A DNA stretch of 64,000 nucleotides from Ovis canadensis (GCF_042477335.2 NC_091247.1:39917501-39981500); one strand, 5' to 3'. Positions 45,256 through 56,751 are shown, counted from the stretch's first letter. Notes: generated from the sequence alone by a model not told the origin. Numbers and translations are program-made.

Positions 45256-46286
45256 ACACTACATTGAAATGCTTAACCCAGAACCTGCTACATGACAACA
45301 CCCAACAACCCTGAGGGGCTGAGAAGTGCAGTCCTTCCAGGTTTCCGGAAGAGAGAGAGTTGAGCCCATAGAGTGATCAGCCTTCAGGACTGCCACATAT
45401 GCCTTTCAGGAATAACGATTTTCTGTCATAACCATAGCTACTGTAACCATTATGTTGGAAAGCTGGTCTCCTAGGAGGCAATCATGATAAGCCCCACTCC
45501 CATAACCCATTTTAATCAGTTCTCTGGGCCTACATCCTTCTCCACTCTTGATGGATTATCACGCAGGCTTCCATCATATTTTCAGTCTCCGGGGTAATGA
45601 AAAATCCTCCAGGTACTTCAAGTCACAAAACCATCTCAACTGGGTAATTAAAATGCAGTGTTCCATACAGTACTCCAAAACTCATCTCGAGGTAAGGAGG
45701 CTGCCTTACAGATCAGTCCTGGGGGCTTGAGAACTCTGCAGGAGAAAGGGTGACAGTGGGTGAAGTGCTCTCCCTTTCCTTGCCCTGTACCCTTACCCCT
45801 GCCTCCTCCAGCTCCTCCAGAAGTAAAAAGGGTTGGGGGAGGTAGGAGGCAAGGGAAGGAAAGGTTTTGCATTCTGGTCACCAATCTCATCTTGTGTTAC
45901 TCTCCTCTCAACTTGTACAAGTTCAAAGCTGCCTCTTCAGGAAGGTTTTGGTGGGCTCGTAAAGACACTGCCCTCATAGACACCGCCAGCAACATTCAGA
46001 TGCACTTTTCATGAGGCCTGCCATGTGTGTTCCCGTGGCTGTCTGGTACATTTCTCCTTTGGCCTATGACAATCCAATGGCCTATTCTATTTGTTGAGGT
46101 CATGCTCTTTGCATTCAGACAGTCCTCTCTGGCAGAATTTTTTAAAGCTCCACATGGCCTTCTCCTGCCTGTGGCCCACACTGGGACACACTCATTCAAA
46201 TAGCCATTGCCCCAGCAATCCAGGAGAAGAGCCCAATTCCAGTATAACCTTTGCTCCTTGCTTCTGCCACCACGACACACCAGTCG
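45256..46286. other. No gene or named repeat recognised
   Basis: About 1 kb between two oppositely oriented BovB copies. Frames of 75-95 codons exist on both strands but show no domain and are probably chance. Confidence 0.4.
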
Positions 46287-46294
46287 CAGCCTCT

Positions 46295-48495
46295 CAGTTC
46301 AGTTCAGTTCAGTCGCTCGGTCGTGTCCGACTCTTTGCGACCCCATGAATCGCAACACGCCAGGCCTCCCTGTCTATCACCAACTCTCAGAGTTCACTCA
46401 AACTCACATCCATCGAATTGGTAAGGCCATCTAGCCATCTCATCCTCTGTTGTCCCCTTCTCCTCCTGCCCCCAATCCCTCCCAGCATCAGAGTCTTTTC
46501 CAATGAGTCAACTCTTCCCATGAGGTGGCCAAAGTATTGAAGTTTCAGCTTTAGCATCAGTCCTTCCAAAGAACACCCAGGACTGACCTTTAGAATGGAC
46601 TGGTTGGATCTCCTTGCGGTCCAAGGGACTCACAAGAGTCTTCTCCAACACCACACTTCAAAAGCATCAATTTTTGGGGGCTCAGCTTTCTTCACAGTCC
46701 AACTCTCACATCCATACATGATCACTGGAAAAACCATAGCCTTGACTAGACGGACCTTTGTTGGCAAAGTAATGTCTCTACTTTTGAATATGCTCTCTAG
46801 GTTGATCATAACTTTCCTTCCAAGGAGTAAGCGTCTTTTAATTTCATGGCTGCAATCACCATCTGCAGTGATTTTGGAGCCCAAAGAAATAAAGTCTGAC
46901 ACTGTTTCCACTGTTTCCCCATCTATTTGCCATGAAGTGATGGGACCAGATGCCAAGATCTTCGTTTTCTGAATGTTGAGCTTTAAGCCAACTTTTTCAC
47001 TCTCCACTTTCACTTTCATCAAGAGGCTTTTTAGTTCCTCTTCACTTTCTGCCATAAGGGTGGTATCATCTGCATATCTGAGGTTATTGATATTTCTCCT
47101 GGCAATCTTGATTCCAGCTTGTGCTTATTCCAACCCAGCATTTCTCATGATGTACTCTGCATAGAAGTTAAATAAGCAGGGTGACAATATACAGCCTTGA
47201 CATACTCCTTTTCCTATTAGGAACCAGTCTGTTGTTCCATGTCCAGTTCTAACTGTTGCTTCCTGGCCTGCATACAGATTTCTCAAGAGGCAGGAGGTCA
47301 GGTGGTCTGGTATTCCCATATCTTTCAGAATTTTCCACAGTTTATTGTGATCCACAAAAGGCTTTGGCATAATCAATAAAGCAGAAATAGATGTTTTTCT
47401 GGAACTCTCTTGCTTTTTCCATGATCCAGCAGATGTTGGCAATTTGATCTCTGGTTCCTCTACCTTTTCTAAATCCAGCTTGAACAACTGGAAGTTCACA
47501 GTTCGCGTATTGCTGAAGCCTGGCTTGGAGAATTTTGAGCATTACTTTACTAGTGTGTGAGATGAGTGCAATTGTGTGGTAGTCTGAACATTCTTTGTCA
47601 TTGCCTTTCTTTGGGATTGGAATGAAAACTGACCTTTTCCAGTCCTGTGTCCACTGCTGAGTTTTCCAAATTTGCTGGCATATTGAGTGCAGCACTGTCA
47701 CAGCATCATCTTTCAGGATTTGAAATAGCTCAACTGGAATTCCATCACCTCCACTAGCTTTGTTCATAGTGATGCTTCCTAAGGCCCACTTGGCTTTGCA
47801 TTCCAGGATGTCTGGCTCTAGGTGAGTGATCACACCATCGTGATTCTCTTGGTCATGAAGATCTATTTTGTACAGTTCTTCTGTGTAGTCTTGACACCTC
47901 TTCTTAATATCTTCTGCTTCTGCTAGGTCCATACCATTTCTGTCCTTTATTGAGCCCATCTTTGCATGAAATGTTCCCTTGGTATGTCTAATTTTCTTGA
48001 AGAGGTCTCTAGTCTTTCCCATTCTGTTGTTTTCCTCTATTTCTTTGCACTGATTGCTGAGGTAGGCTTTCTTATCTCTCTTTGCTATTCTTTGGAACTC
48101 TGCATTTGAGGTGCTTATATCTTTTTCTCCTTTGCTTTTCACTTCTCTTCTTTTCACATCTATTTGTAAGGCCTCCTCAGACAGCCATTTTGCTTTTTTG
48201 CATTTCTTTTCCATGGGGAAATGGTCTTGATCCCTGTTTCCTCTACAATGTCGTGAACCTCCATCCATAGTTCATCAGGCACTCTGTCTATCAGATCTAG
48301 TCCCTTAAATCTACTTCTCACTTCCACTGTATAATCATAAGGGATTTGATTTAGGTCATACCTGAATGGTCCAGTGGTTTTCCCTATTTTCTTCAATTTA
48401 AGTCTGAATTTGGCAATAAGGAGTTCATGATCTGAGTCACAGTCAGTTCCTGATCTTGTTTTTGCTGACTGTATAGAGCTTTTCCATCTGTGGCA
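46295..48495 (-). mobile_element. BovB LINE, 2.2 kb, reverse orientation
   Basis: Second-longest continuous BovB: from the 3' tail (46295) through the complete reverse-transcriptase region into the last part of the endonuclease. It is flanked by CAGCCTCT at 46287-46294 and 48496-48503 (8 bp, perfect). Frames break near 48210 and 47357, where a few bases of the AFDCVD motif are lost, and near 47125. Confidence 0.95.
47342..48268 (-). pseudogene. BovB reverse-transcriptase N-terminal remnant
   Basis: A 308-codon minus-strand frame, the longest reverse-transcriptase frame in the window. In order it shows EKKCKKAKWLSEEALQIDVK near residue 23, MGKTRDLFKKIRHTKGTFHA near 82, SGGDGIPVELFQILKDDAV near 172, SVFIPIPKKGNDKECSDYHT near 214, AGFRKGRGTRDQI near 268 and IDYAKAF at the end, where a small deletion shifts the frame just before the catalytic palm. 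It cannot encode an active enzyme. Confidence 0.85.
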
Positions 48496-48503
48496 CAGCC
48501 TCT

Positions 48504-48899
48504 GGCCTTAGGCTATTTCCAGGTGTGATCTGCCATCAACTTCTGGGCTACACAGATTCCACCAGATTCAGGTCAAGGTGAGAGTCTTCTTAAAGCCCTT
48601 CATGGTCTACTTGGGGTGAAGGGAAGTACCCTCATGGAGTAAAAAGGGAAAATTCCATTGCACTGCAAGTGCTTTCCCCAAAGAAACAGTCTCCCTGATT
48701 TCCAAATGATGTTTCTAAATTCTTCCTATTTAGATCTCTTAGACGGGAGAAGGACAAAGAGTCCTACATCTGGCTTTTGTCTACGTTTTGCAAGTCTAGT
48801 GTTGTTCTGACGTGGGAGTACAGTACAAGGATATTTTAAGGGCGTCACCCAAATAGGAAAAAAAGCATCCCATTTTAACATGTTGCTAAACTACTATAT
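48504..48899. other. No gene or named repeat recognised
   Basis: About 400 bp, unassigned. Confidence 0.4.
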
Positions 48900-49080
48900 A
48901 TTGACCATTCATGCCCACATCAGTCATTTCACTTTCATGATCTTATTTAATTGTCATGTGAATGGTGCAATGTCAGCGTCAACCTCTCCACATTACAGAT
49001 GTATATGCAAGGCTCAGAGAGGTTAGGATTTGGTGAAGGAAGTCTGGCATTTGATCTGCCTACTGACTATGGATAAAATC
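48900..49080 (+). repeat. MIR SINE
   Basis: TTCATGATCTTATTTAATTG, then CATTACAGATGTATATGCAA and GGCTCAGAGAGGTTAGGAT, follow MIR in sense orientation. Confidence 0.72.
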
Positions 49081-49505
49081 CCTTTTTGTAGTAGGGTAGA
49101 AAAATTCACAATTATTTAAAATAATTCAACTTCAGTGGGTTGATCTATTAGACATGTGCTCTTGGGAGGAACTTCAGGCTTCCTTGTCTGATCAAGAAGC
49201 CAAACACACTTCAATTTTACTGTGTGCTCACCAGCTAACTCAACATTTCTCTGTCCTGCTGGCCTTTCTTGGAAGTGTGTTCAGCTTCAAGATTTGTGCA
49301 TACCGGACAATATATTTCCTCTGAACTGTCATTCAAAGGGAACTTGATTATTGAAATTAGAGGAAACATTTGACTGAACAAAACCCAACTGACCAGAACT
49401 TCAAAATAACAGGAACTCTCTTCTCTATTCCAGTCTAAAATAAAGCAGCAAGTCACAAAACAGCAGGTCAACATAAGAGACTGGGTGTGGAGCAGGGGCA
49501 CGGGG
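49081..49505. other. No gene or named repeat recognised
   Basis: About 420 bp, unassigned; no convincing coding frame. Confidence 0.4.
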
Positions 49506-49509
49506 TACT

Positions 49510-49803
49510 CAAGAGAGAGTCTCCTAGTAGCTGCAGGGTGCAGGCTTTTCACTGCGTGGCTCCTACTGGTGCAGAGTACAGGCTGCAGGTGCACAGGCTT
49601 TAGTAGCAGCACGCGAGCTCAGAAGTAGTAGCTCATGGGCCCTAAAGTGTGCGGGCTTCAGTAGTTGCGTCACGAGGGCTCAGAGTGCTGGCTCATGGGT
49701 TCAGTTGCTCCACAGCCTGTGGAATCTTCCTAGACCAGGGGTTGAGCCTGTGGCCCCTGCATTGGTAGGTGGGTTCCTAACCACTGGACCACCAGAGGAG
49801 TCC
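49510..49803 (-). mobile_element. CHR SINE, long form
   Basis: Reverse orientation, about 290 bp, with repeated CAGTAGTTGCGTCACGAGGG- and GGGCTCAGAGTGCTGG-like phrases, then GGTTGAGCCTGTGGCCCCTG and CACTGGACCACCAGAGGAGT. It is longer than the other CHR copies here. Confidence 0.82.
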
Positions 49804-49874
49804 AGTAGGTACACTTTTTTGTCTGGCTTTTTTCACTCACCACAATTTATTTTGACATTCACCCCATGTTGAAT

Positions 49875-50089
49875 GTCATGGCTTCCCTCGTAGCTCAGTC
49901 AGTAAAGAATCTGCCTGCAATGCAGAAGACCCAGGTTCAATTCCTGGGTCAGGAAGATCCCCTGGAGAAGGAAATGGCAACCCCCTCAAGTATTCTTGCC
50001 TAGAGAATCCCATGGACAGAGGAGTCTGGCAGGCTACAGTCCTTGGGGTCACAAGAGTCAGACACAACTTAACAACTAAACCAACACCA
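49875..50089 (+). mobile_element. Bov-tA SINE with target-site duplication
   Basis: Sense Bov-tA with head (GGCTTCCCTCGTAGCTCAGT) and body. Direct repeats CCATGTTGAAT lie at 49864-49874 and 50090-50100, inside an old L1. Confidence 0.95.
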
Positions 50090-50507
50090 CCATGTTGAAT
50101 ATTCATTTCTTTTTATTGCTGAGTAATATTCCCTGGTATAAGTATACATAATTTGTCTCTCTATGAACTTTTTATTGTGTATTTGGGTTGTTTCCAGTTT
50201 TCGATTATTACAAGTAAAGCTGTTATGAACATTCATATATAAATTTTGTATAGTCATATGTGTTCATTTCTCTTAAAATATATCCAGGAGTGGAATGACT
50301 GGTGTATGTTCAAGTTTTTTTAGGAGCTCTCCAACTGTTCTCCAAAGTGGTTGTAATGATTTTACTATCCCACCAGCAGCATATGAGAGTTTCAGTTCCT
50401 CTGCACTTTGCACACACTTGGAGCGATCAGTCTTTGTAATTCTGGACTTTCTACTAGAAATGCCTTGGTATCTCATTGCAATTTTAATTTGCATTTCCCT
50501 AATGGCA

Positions 50508-50752
50508 CCCCACTCCAGTACTCTTGCCTGGAATATCCCATGGACTGAGGAGCCTGGTGGGCTACAGTCCATGGGGTCGCTAAGGGTCGGACGTGACTGA
50601 ACGACTTCACTTTCACTTTTCACTTTCATACATTGGAGAAGGAAATGGCAACCCACTCCAGTGTTCTTGCCTGTTGAATCCCAGGGACGAGGGAGCCTGG
50701 TGGGCTGCCATCTATGGGGTCACATAGAGTCGGACACGACTGAAGTGACTTA
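50508..50752 (+). mobile_element. Bov-A2 SINE inside old L1
   Basis: Two sense Bov-A monomers joined by TTTCACTTTTCACTTTC. It separates L1 sequence that is normally contiguous. The target-site duplication is unclear beyond AATG. Confidence 0.92.
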
Positions 50753-50837
50753 GCAATGATGCTGAGCATCTTTTCATGTGCTTATTTGCCAACCATACAT
50801 CTTCAGCACAATGTCCCCCTTTTTATTATGTTTTGAA

Positions 50838-51120
50838 AGTGAAAGTCACTCAGTCGTGTCCAAGTCTTTCCGACCCCATGGACTATACAGTCCATGGAAT
50901 TCTCTGGGCTAGAATACTGGAGTGGGTAACCTTTCCCTTCTCCAGGGGATCTTCCCAACCCAGGGAAGGTCTCCCACATTGCAGGCAGATTCTTTACCAG
51001 CTGAGCCACAAGGGAAGCCCAAGAACAGTGGAGTGAGTAGCCTATCCCTTCTTCAGCGGATCTTCCAGACCCAGGAATCAAACTGGGGTCTCCTGCACTG
51101 TAGGTGGATTCTTTACCGAG
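50838..51120 (-). mobile_element. Bov-tA SINE with duplicated tRNA-related head
   Basis: Reverse orientation: Bov-A body, head (ending ACAAGGGAAGCCC near 51019), then a second body-end plus head unit (AGGAATCAAACTGGGGTCTC onward) ending near 51120. The same arrangement occurs at 54795-55124. Confidence 0.88.
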
Positions 51121-51529
51121 TTATGTTTTAGTTTCTTATTATTGACAAAACATGGCTTTTGATCACATAGCAATTTTTCATGTGCATCCACCCAGTGATA
51201 TCAGTAGTTAGGTTTAAAAACTTTGAATAGGCGCATAAGCATACAAATAAATATATATACTGCATATGTGTCCATATATAGACACATACACAGTAATCAA
51301 CTCGGGACATGTTTTGCCACATGTAACATTAAGAATACAATCTTCAAAAGCCTCAAAACCAGTATCAGGAGGGCAGAGCTATTTGCATAGCTGTATCTAA
51401 CTGTAGAGGTTTTCCTTAAGAAAAGCCTAGAAGGTAGCAGTGGCCTGACAGGAAACGTGGGGTGCACTCGATAGGGAAGTAAGCCAGGTGTTCCCTTGGC
51501 AACAAGATAAAGAGCGAGATCTATCCACT
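51121..51529. other. No gene or named repeat recognised
   Basis: About 400 bp including a short TATATA-rich stretch near 51250; unassigned. Confidence 0.4.
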
Positions 51530-51690
51530 ACAGAACACAGCACTTAAGCACGGGGATTCAGAAGCCAGGCTGATCTGTGTTTGAATCTCCTTGGGCGACC
51601 AGCTTGGGGCTCTTGCCCAATATGACTAAACTCATTTCCTTCATTTGCAAACTGGGGACGCAACCCAGTAAATACCTAACTCATTTCCAA
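51530..51690 (+). repeat. MIR SINE
   Basis: AGCCAGGCTGATCTGTGTTT, GAATCTCCTTGGGCGACCAG and TTTCCTTCATTTGCAAACTG fit MIR in sense orientation. Confidence 0.65.
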
Positions 51691-52109
51691 TCATTCCTCC
51701 ACTGTGTGCCACAGGGAACCCTTCTAGACCATGCAACTTCTCTCTTCTTTCCAATCAAAGCAATGTTTTCCATTACTTGTAGATTGAGTAGAAGGAAGCT
51801 AATTTTTTTTGAGAGCTGATCAGATCAGTTTGAAAAAGTTGATGCAAAATAGCATTCACTTAGAAAAAGGCAGACAGAGAGTCACAACATGCTTGGGTTA
51901 ATTCAAAGTGTGGCCATTCTACCATAAACTGCTATTAACTACAGTGAAATGATGCAAGTTAAAATCAAAACCTGGACTCAAATATATCTCCAAATTTTAG
52001 AAAAAATGAATTGTACAAATTAAGTGGAAAACTCGTGTGGTATGTAGCCAAGTTCCTAGCATTCATAGTCAGCACTAATTAAACTCCAGCTCTTATGAAG
52101 GGGAAATTT
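51691..52109. other. No gene or named repeat recognised
   Basis: About 420 bp, unassigned. Confidence 0.4.
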
Positions 52110-52320
52110 AAAGTAGGGGTTAAAAGCATGGACTCTGGGGTCAGCCCAACCTGGCTAGAATTTCAACTTGGACAATTCCTAGCTGTGTGTCTTTGGACAA
52201 TATTGTCACCATTCCAGGCACAATTTTGTCATCCATAAAATGGGAATAATATGAGATAAACCTCCTAGATTTATTCCAAACATTAGCTGAGTTCATGTCT
52301 GCAAAGTCTTTAGAATGGCG
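52110..52320 (+). repeat. MIR SINE
   Basis: AGCATGGACTCTGGGGTCAG, CCTAGCTGTGTGTCTTTGGA and ATCCATAAAATGGGAATAAT are clear MIR phrases in sense orientation. Confidence 0.85.
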
Positions 52321-52904
52321 GTAGCAGTGATCTCTCTAAGCTCAAGATGGTGTATCTGGAGCCTCCTGATTGTGACTAGTAATTAATTCATTCACATTAC
52401 TTAACTAACAGCTATTTATAGTGTGCCTTCTACACAAGTGTTAGGAAGGATTGAAAGAGTTGTAAGACACAGGTACTTCTCTGACCCCAAAGAACACAAA
52501 CCCTAAAACAGGAAGCAGAGTTGGTAACTTCAGCCAACACAGTATGCAACTGTTCATAAATGCCTGATGCAAGCAGATAAAGGAGAAGTTCAGAGGTGTA
52601 AGGTCAACCACAACTGTGGGGAGAGGAATATGAGAGAAGGGAGAGGCACTAAGGAATCCAGCTGGACCCTGAAGGATGAAGAAGAATAAGAGGGCCAAAG
52701 AGACCGGGAGCAAAGAGTGTTCTGTGCCTCAAGGGTCCCATGGTGGTGCTGATCTCTCAGAATCAGAGAAAGGGCAGGTGTCTGGAGTTGGGGACAAAGG
52801 AGCAATTACTTAGGAAACGTACTGGGGGCCAGCTCTTGAAAAGTCTTTAGTCTAAAAAGTCTTTAAAGCTAGCTACACTAGAAGCAGCGGGGATTCAAGT
52901 ACTT
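52321..52904. other. No gene or named repeat recognised
   Basis: About 580 bp; possibly includes decayed old repeat, but nothing nameable. Confidence 0.4.
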
Positions 52905-53095
52905 TATCGCTAGTTTTTAACTTTAATGTTGATTAAAATTACCAATCTTGTTTTTGTTAAAAAGTAGAAATGCAAACCTATAGATCCCACTGCACACTTA
53001 AGAAATCAGAATTCCTGACACAGAGGCTCAGGGAAAGAATTCCACAGGCTGTTCTGATATAAACCAGAAGTTGAAATCCATTGCTACAAAGCCTT
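52905..53095. repeat. MER5A-like DNA transposon
   Basis: TTTTTAACTTTAATGTTGAT, TAGATCCCACTGCACACTTA, AAATCAGAATTCCTGACACA and CACAGGCTGTTCTGATA follow a hAT-type MER5A order. It is diverged. Confidence 0.6.
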
Positions 53096-53114
53096 AAAAA
53101 CTTAGATTACCATG

Positions 53115-53600
53115 GAACTTCTCTGGCAGAGGGGTCAGGAGGAAGAAAACTAGGATTTGCTGAGCGCCCACACGTGCCAGGGGACTGACAGGTATTTTTC
53201 CATTGAGTCCTAACAACAGTCCAGTGGAAGGGTGCTTTCTGATTCTCATTTCAGGGATAAAGAGGTCAATACTCAGATGTGTAAGTCACAGAAGTGAAGT
53301 GGAAGTCACTCAGTCATGTCTGACTCTTTGTGAACCCATGAACTATACAGTCCATTGGAGTTCTCCAGGCCAGAAAACGAGTGGGTAGCCGCTCCCTTCT
53401 CCAGGGGATCTTCCCAACACAGGGATGGAACCCAGGTCTCCCGCATTGCAGGCGGATTCTTTACCAGCTAAACCACAAGTGAAGCCTGTAAGTCACAGTG
53501 GAGGTTTTCAAAGCCAAGTCCCAAGAGTCAAAATGACTGTACTTTGTACCGTATCACGTGATTGCCCCAGAAACACCCATACATCTTTCCCCTGTATCTT
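53115..53600 (+). repeat. MIR SINE split by a Bov-tA
   Basis: GGATTTGCTGAGCGCCCACA through TCATTTCAGGGATAAAGAGG is MIR. It continues after the SINE with TGTAAGTCACAGTGG. The right end is vague. Confidence 0.65.
53292..53486 (-). mobile_element. Bov-tA SINE with 12-bp target-site duplication
   Basis: Reverse Bov-A body then tRNA-related head (GATTCTTTACCAGCTAAACC). Perfect repeats TGTAAGTCACAG lie at 53280-53291 and 53487-53498. Confidence 0.96.
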
Positions 53601-53764
53601 AGTGCAGTTCAAAGTCCAGTAGCAAAAGTGGCATCATAAACACTCTTCCCTATCCCCATTTCTCTCCTCCAGTGAAATCTGAGTTTACCTTCCCTTTGTC
53701 CTGAGGCTGAACCAAAATCACTGAGGGCCATCATTTCAAGTGGAGTTTATTCTTATAGAAGAGA

Positions 53765-53877
53765 GAGAAGTCTCTCAGTCATGTCGGACTCTTTGCGACC
53801 CCGTGGACTGTAGCCCATAAGGCTCCTCGGTCTATGGGATTTTCCAGGCATGAATACTGGAGTGGGTTGCCATTTCT
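53765..53877 (-). mobile_element. Bov-A SINE body fragment
   Basis: GTCATGTCGGACTCTTTGCG, CCCCGTGGACTGTAGCCC and CAGGCATGAATACTGGAGTG in reverse orientation; no head. Confidence 0.88.
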
Positions 53878-53949
53878 ATAATCAAGCTTATTCCAACTTT
53901 CTTTTCCTTCCACTCTTTTCTCTGTGACATCTCCTAATCTATTCTATGC

Positions 53950-54400
53950 AGTTTTGTTTTGTAAAGTTTCTGGTGTACAGCATTATAGTTCAACGTCTAT
54001 ATACACTATAGAATAATCACCATGAATCTAGTTACCATCCATTTCCATCCAGCTGACCCTCTTCACCCATTTTATCCAACCCATAACCCACTTCCCCTGT
54101 GGTGACCACTAATCTGATCTCTGTATGTAAGAGATTTTGTTGTATTTTGCTTTTTTTATTTTAGATTCCACATATGAGTAAAATCACTGTATTTGTCTTT
54201 CTCTGACTTATTTCAATCAGTGTAATACCCTTAATGTCTATCCATGTTATTGCAAATGACAAGATTTCACTCCTTTTTATGACAGAGTAGCATTTCATTG
54301 TACATATACATCATATCCTCTTGATCTATTCATCAATCAGTGGGCACTGAGGTTGCTTCCAGATCTTGGTTTTTGTAAATAATACTGCAGTGTACATGGG
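53950..54400 (-). repeat. LINE-1 3' part, antisense
   Basis: TTTCTGGTGTACAGCATTAT, CCTGTGGTGACCACTAATCT, TAGATTCCACATATGAGTAA and CACTGAGGTTGCTTCCAGAT are antisense L1 3' sequence, moderately diverged. Confidence 0.82.
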
Positions 54401-54794
54401 GAAGCACCCTATGCAGTCATGAAACTTCTTATTCAGAGCAGGACACAAATGGAACATGGAATCTTAAATAATTCTTTTTGTGGTTTTCTTTTTACCCTAA
54501 GGGTAACGTGGGTGGTAGCCGGGGATGGGTGGGGGTTTGTCCATAGGGGACTTCACCTGAAATCCACAGGAAATTATATGGATGCGCTGTTTAGCTCTCT
54601 CACATGTCTACCAGCAAGCACTGGAAACTGGTTGTTATTTTAATCTAAGCCTGTTCCTCATTTTGGTTTGAAAGACATCTCCCATTGGTAGGGTTTTAGC
54701 TACTCTATGTGTGCCTATGTCTGCAAGAGACACTTAACATCTTTCCTTAAATTAGTCTTGGGTTCTCCACCTGCGTGTAAGATTCTCACCTCAC
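54401..54794. other. No gene or named repeat recognised
   Basis: About 390 bp, partly likely the continuation of the L1; unassigned. Confidence 0.4.
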
Positions 54795-55124
54795 AAACTA
54801 AAAGTCTCTCAGTTGTGTCAGACCCTTTGTGACCCCACGGACTGTAGCCTGCCAGGCTCCTCTGTCTGTGGAATTCTCCAGGCAAGAATACTGGAGTGGG
54901 TAAGCTGTTCCCTTCTCCAGGGGACCTTCCCAACCCAGGGATTGAACCCAGGTCTCCTGCGTTGCTGGCAGATTCTATACCATCTAAGCCACCAGGGAAG
55001 CCCAAGAATACAGGAGTAGGTGGCCTATCCCTTCTCCAGGGGATCTTCCTGACCCAGCAATAGAACTGGGGTCTCCTGCATTGCAGGCAAATTCTTTACC
55101 AGCTGAGCCACCAAGGAAGCCCTC
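54795..55124 (-). mobile_element. Bov-tA SINE with duplicated tRNA-related head
   Basis: Reverse orientation: Bov-A body, head ending CACCAGGGAAGCCC near 55002, then AAGAATACAGGAGTAGGTGG and a second head ending CACCAAGGAAGCCC near 55121. The layout is the same as at 50838-51120. Confidence 0.9.
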
Positions 55125-55477
55125 ACCTTACAAGTTCTCCATTTTTTTTTTCCCCAGAAGGGTGTTAGATTTAGCAGACTTAATGCTTTATTTTTCTGAC
55201 TTGCTGTCAGTTACATGATGTAAGCATCCATTTTCCCTCTTTGTATATATTCTCCTAATTCTCTCATAAATTATTCTTTTCCAATTTTTTTTCTCCCCAC
55301 TCGAAACGGAAATCCGGGGTAAATGCTGAGCAGCCCTTTTCCCAGCCTCTTATGTTCTTCAAATGGAATGACAGGTAGCACACTCCTTCACCCACATCAC
55401 TGAGGGCAATATTCATCACTCGGGGGCTCTGCCCTGTGTGGTTTGCTTATTTCTGCACTGAAAGGCCGATTGTTTAC
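55125..55477. other. No gene or named repeat recognised
   Basis: About 350 bp including a T-rich run near 55142; unassigned. Confidence 0.4.
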
Positions 55478-55692
55478 TAGTAGTAAAGAATATGCCTGCC
55501 AATCCAAGAGATGCAAGAGACTCAGGTTGGATCCCTGGGTCTCTACTCCAGGGATCGGGAAGATCTCCTGGAGTAGGAAATGGCAACTCTCTCCAGTATT
55601 CTTGTCTGGAAAGTTCCATGGACAGAGGAGCCTGGCAGGCTACAGTTCATGGGATTGCAAAGAGTCAGACACAACTGAGTTACTAAGCATGC
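55478..55692 (+). mobile_element. Bov-tA SINE
   Basis: A decayed tRNA-related head, then the Bov-A body (GGAAATGGCAACTCTCTCCA through AGTCAGACACAACTGAG). A short extra segment sits at the head-body junction (CTCTACTCCAGGGATCG). Confidence 0.88.
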
Positions 55693-55737
55693 TCACACAG
55701 ATGATTTCTAAGCCAAAGCAATTCAGACATATCTATG

Positions 55738-55860
55738 CATGCTCAGTCACTCAGTTGTGTCTGACTCTTTGCGACCCCATGGGCTGTAGCCCACCAGGCT
55801 CCTCGGTCCATGGGATTTCCCAGTCAAGGATACTGGAGTGGATTGCCATTTTCTACTCCG
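55738..55860 (-). mobile_element. Bov-A SINE body fragment
   Basis: CTCAGTCACTCAGTTGTGTC, GCGACCCCATGGGCTGTAGC and GGATACTGGAGTGGATTGCC in reverse orientation. It forms an inverted pair with the Bov-tA just upstream. Confidence 0.9.
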
Positions 55861-56223
55861 GGGTAATATCTATACCTATACTCTAAATATCTACTTTGGC
55901 AAGTGATACCTTCATTCCAGTTGCCCCCATTAGGAAGCCATAATGATGCTTTGAATTCTTTGCAGACCACAATATTCAAATATGTAATGCAAATTGTATA
56001 ATGCAAATTCCAAGGGATGACAGTCGCCTAGACTACAAAGTGAATAAGGCCCCCTGAAGTTGAGGAGTGCACATCCTGCTCAACCATACTGAGCAGCCTT
56101 TCATTGAGAAACTTCTTTCCCCCTAATGTAAATAGTTTTCAGCATTCTTAATAGGTAATGGCCATGTATGGACTCTTTTGCTTGCCTAAACATTATAATC
56201 AAATTCTCATAAGTTAAAAATTA
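55861..56223. other. No gene or named repeat recognised
   Basis: About 360 bp, unassigned. It has a tiny direct duplication of AATGCAAATT near 55987 and 56001. Confidence 0.4.
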
Positions 56224-56450
56224 CTGGGACTTCGCTAGTGGTCCTGTGGTTAAGAATTTGCCTTGTAATGCAGGGGATGTTTTTTTGATCCCTGGTTGGG
56301 GAACTAAAATCCTACATGCTGAGCAGCAACTAAGGCCACAGCTAGAGTTTGAGTGCTACAATGAAAGATCCTGTATGATTCAGTGATGAGCCCACATGCC
56401 ACAACTAAGACCCGATGCAGCCAAATAAATAAAAAAAGAAAAGAAAAAAG
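56224..56450 (+). mobile_element. CHR SINE
   Basis: Sense CHR: GGGACTTCGCTAGTGGTCCT, TTTGATCCCTGGTTGGGGAA, GCCACAACTAAGACCCGATG and an A-rich tail (AAATAAATAAAAAAAG). It lies just beyond the presumed PLEK poly(A) site. Confidence 0.9.
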
Positions 56451-56751
56451 TGTATAATGCAAGTAATTCATTTTTTTAATCACTGACAAAGGTTTAGGGA
56501 ACAGAAAGATATGCTGTCCATATATCTTTCTATTCCCGAAGCCTTATCTTTATTTTCCCTATAATCTTGCTCCCTAGAATACACTGACTTTGTTTTTAAA
56601 ACAATTTTAAAGCCATTGGGATGACTTAGTAGATGACAGATGGTGTGGAAATCAGTAAGGGAAAGCAGGTGGTAGAAAAGAAAAGGAGAGTCACTAGCAA
56701 AAGGCAAAACGTCAGAGTCACCACACTGAGATGACACTCAACACGGTAATA

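Larger units (their letters stand above)
49805..50830 (-). repeat. Old LINE-1 antisense, split by two SINEs
   Basis: Three antisense L1 segments read in order: 49805-49874, 50090-50507 (TTTATTGCTGAGTAATATTC, CCAACTGTTCTCCAAAGTGG, GCATTTCCCTAATGG) and 50753-50830 (GCTGAGCATCTTTTCATGTG). The gaps are the two SINE insertions listed next. Confidence 0.85.

Noticed and set aside
45648..46280. Overlapping 80-94-codon frames on both strands
   Set aside because: Short frames without family resemblance; their number is as expected by chance in DNA with somewhat higher GC.
47342..48268. 308-codon minus-strand frame as a candidate gene
   Set aside because: It matches BovB reverse-transcriptase sequence throughout and is broken at the palm motif.
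1..56700. Neighbouring host genes downstream of PLEK (for example FBXO48 or APLF in human order)
   Set aside because: No exon-like frame resembling an F-box or APLF protein was seen; the interval is repeats and unassigned DNA.
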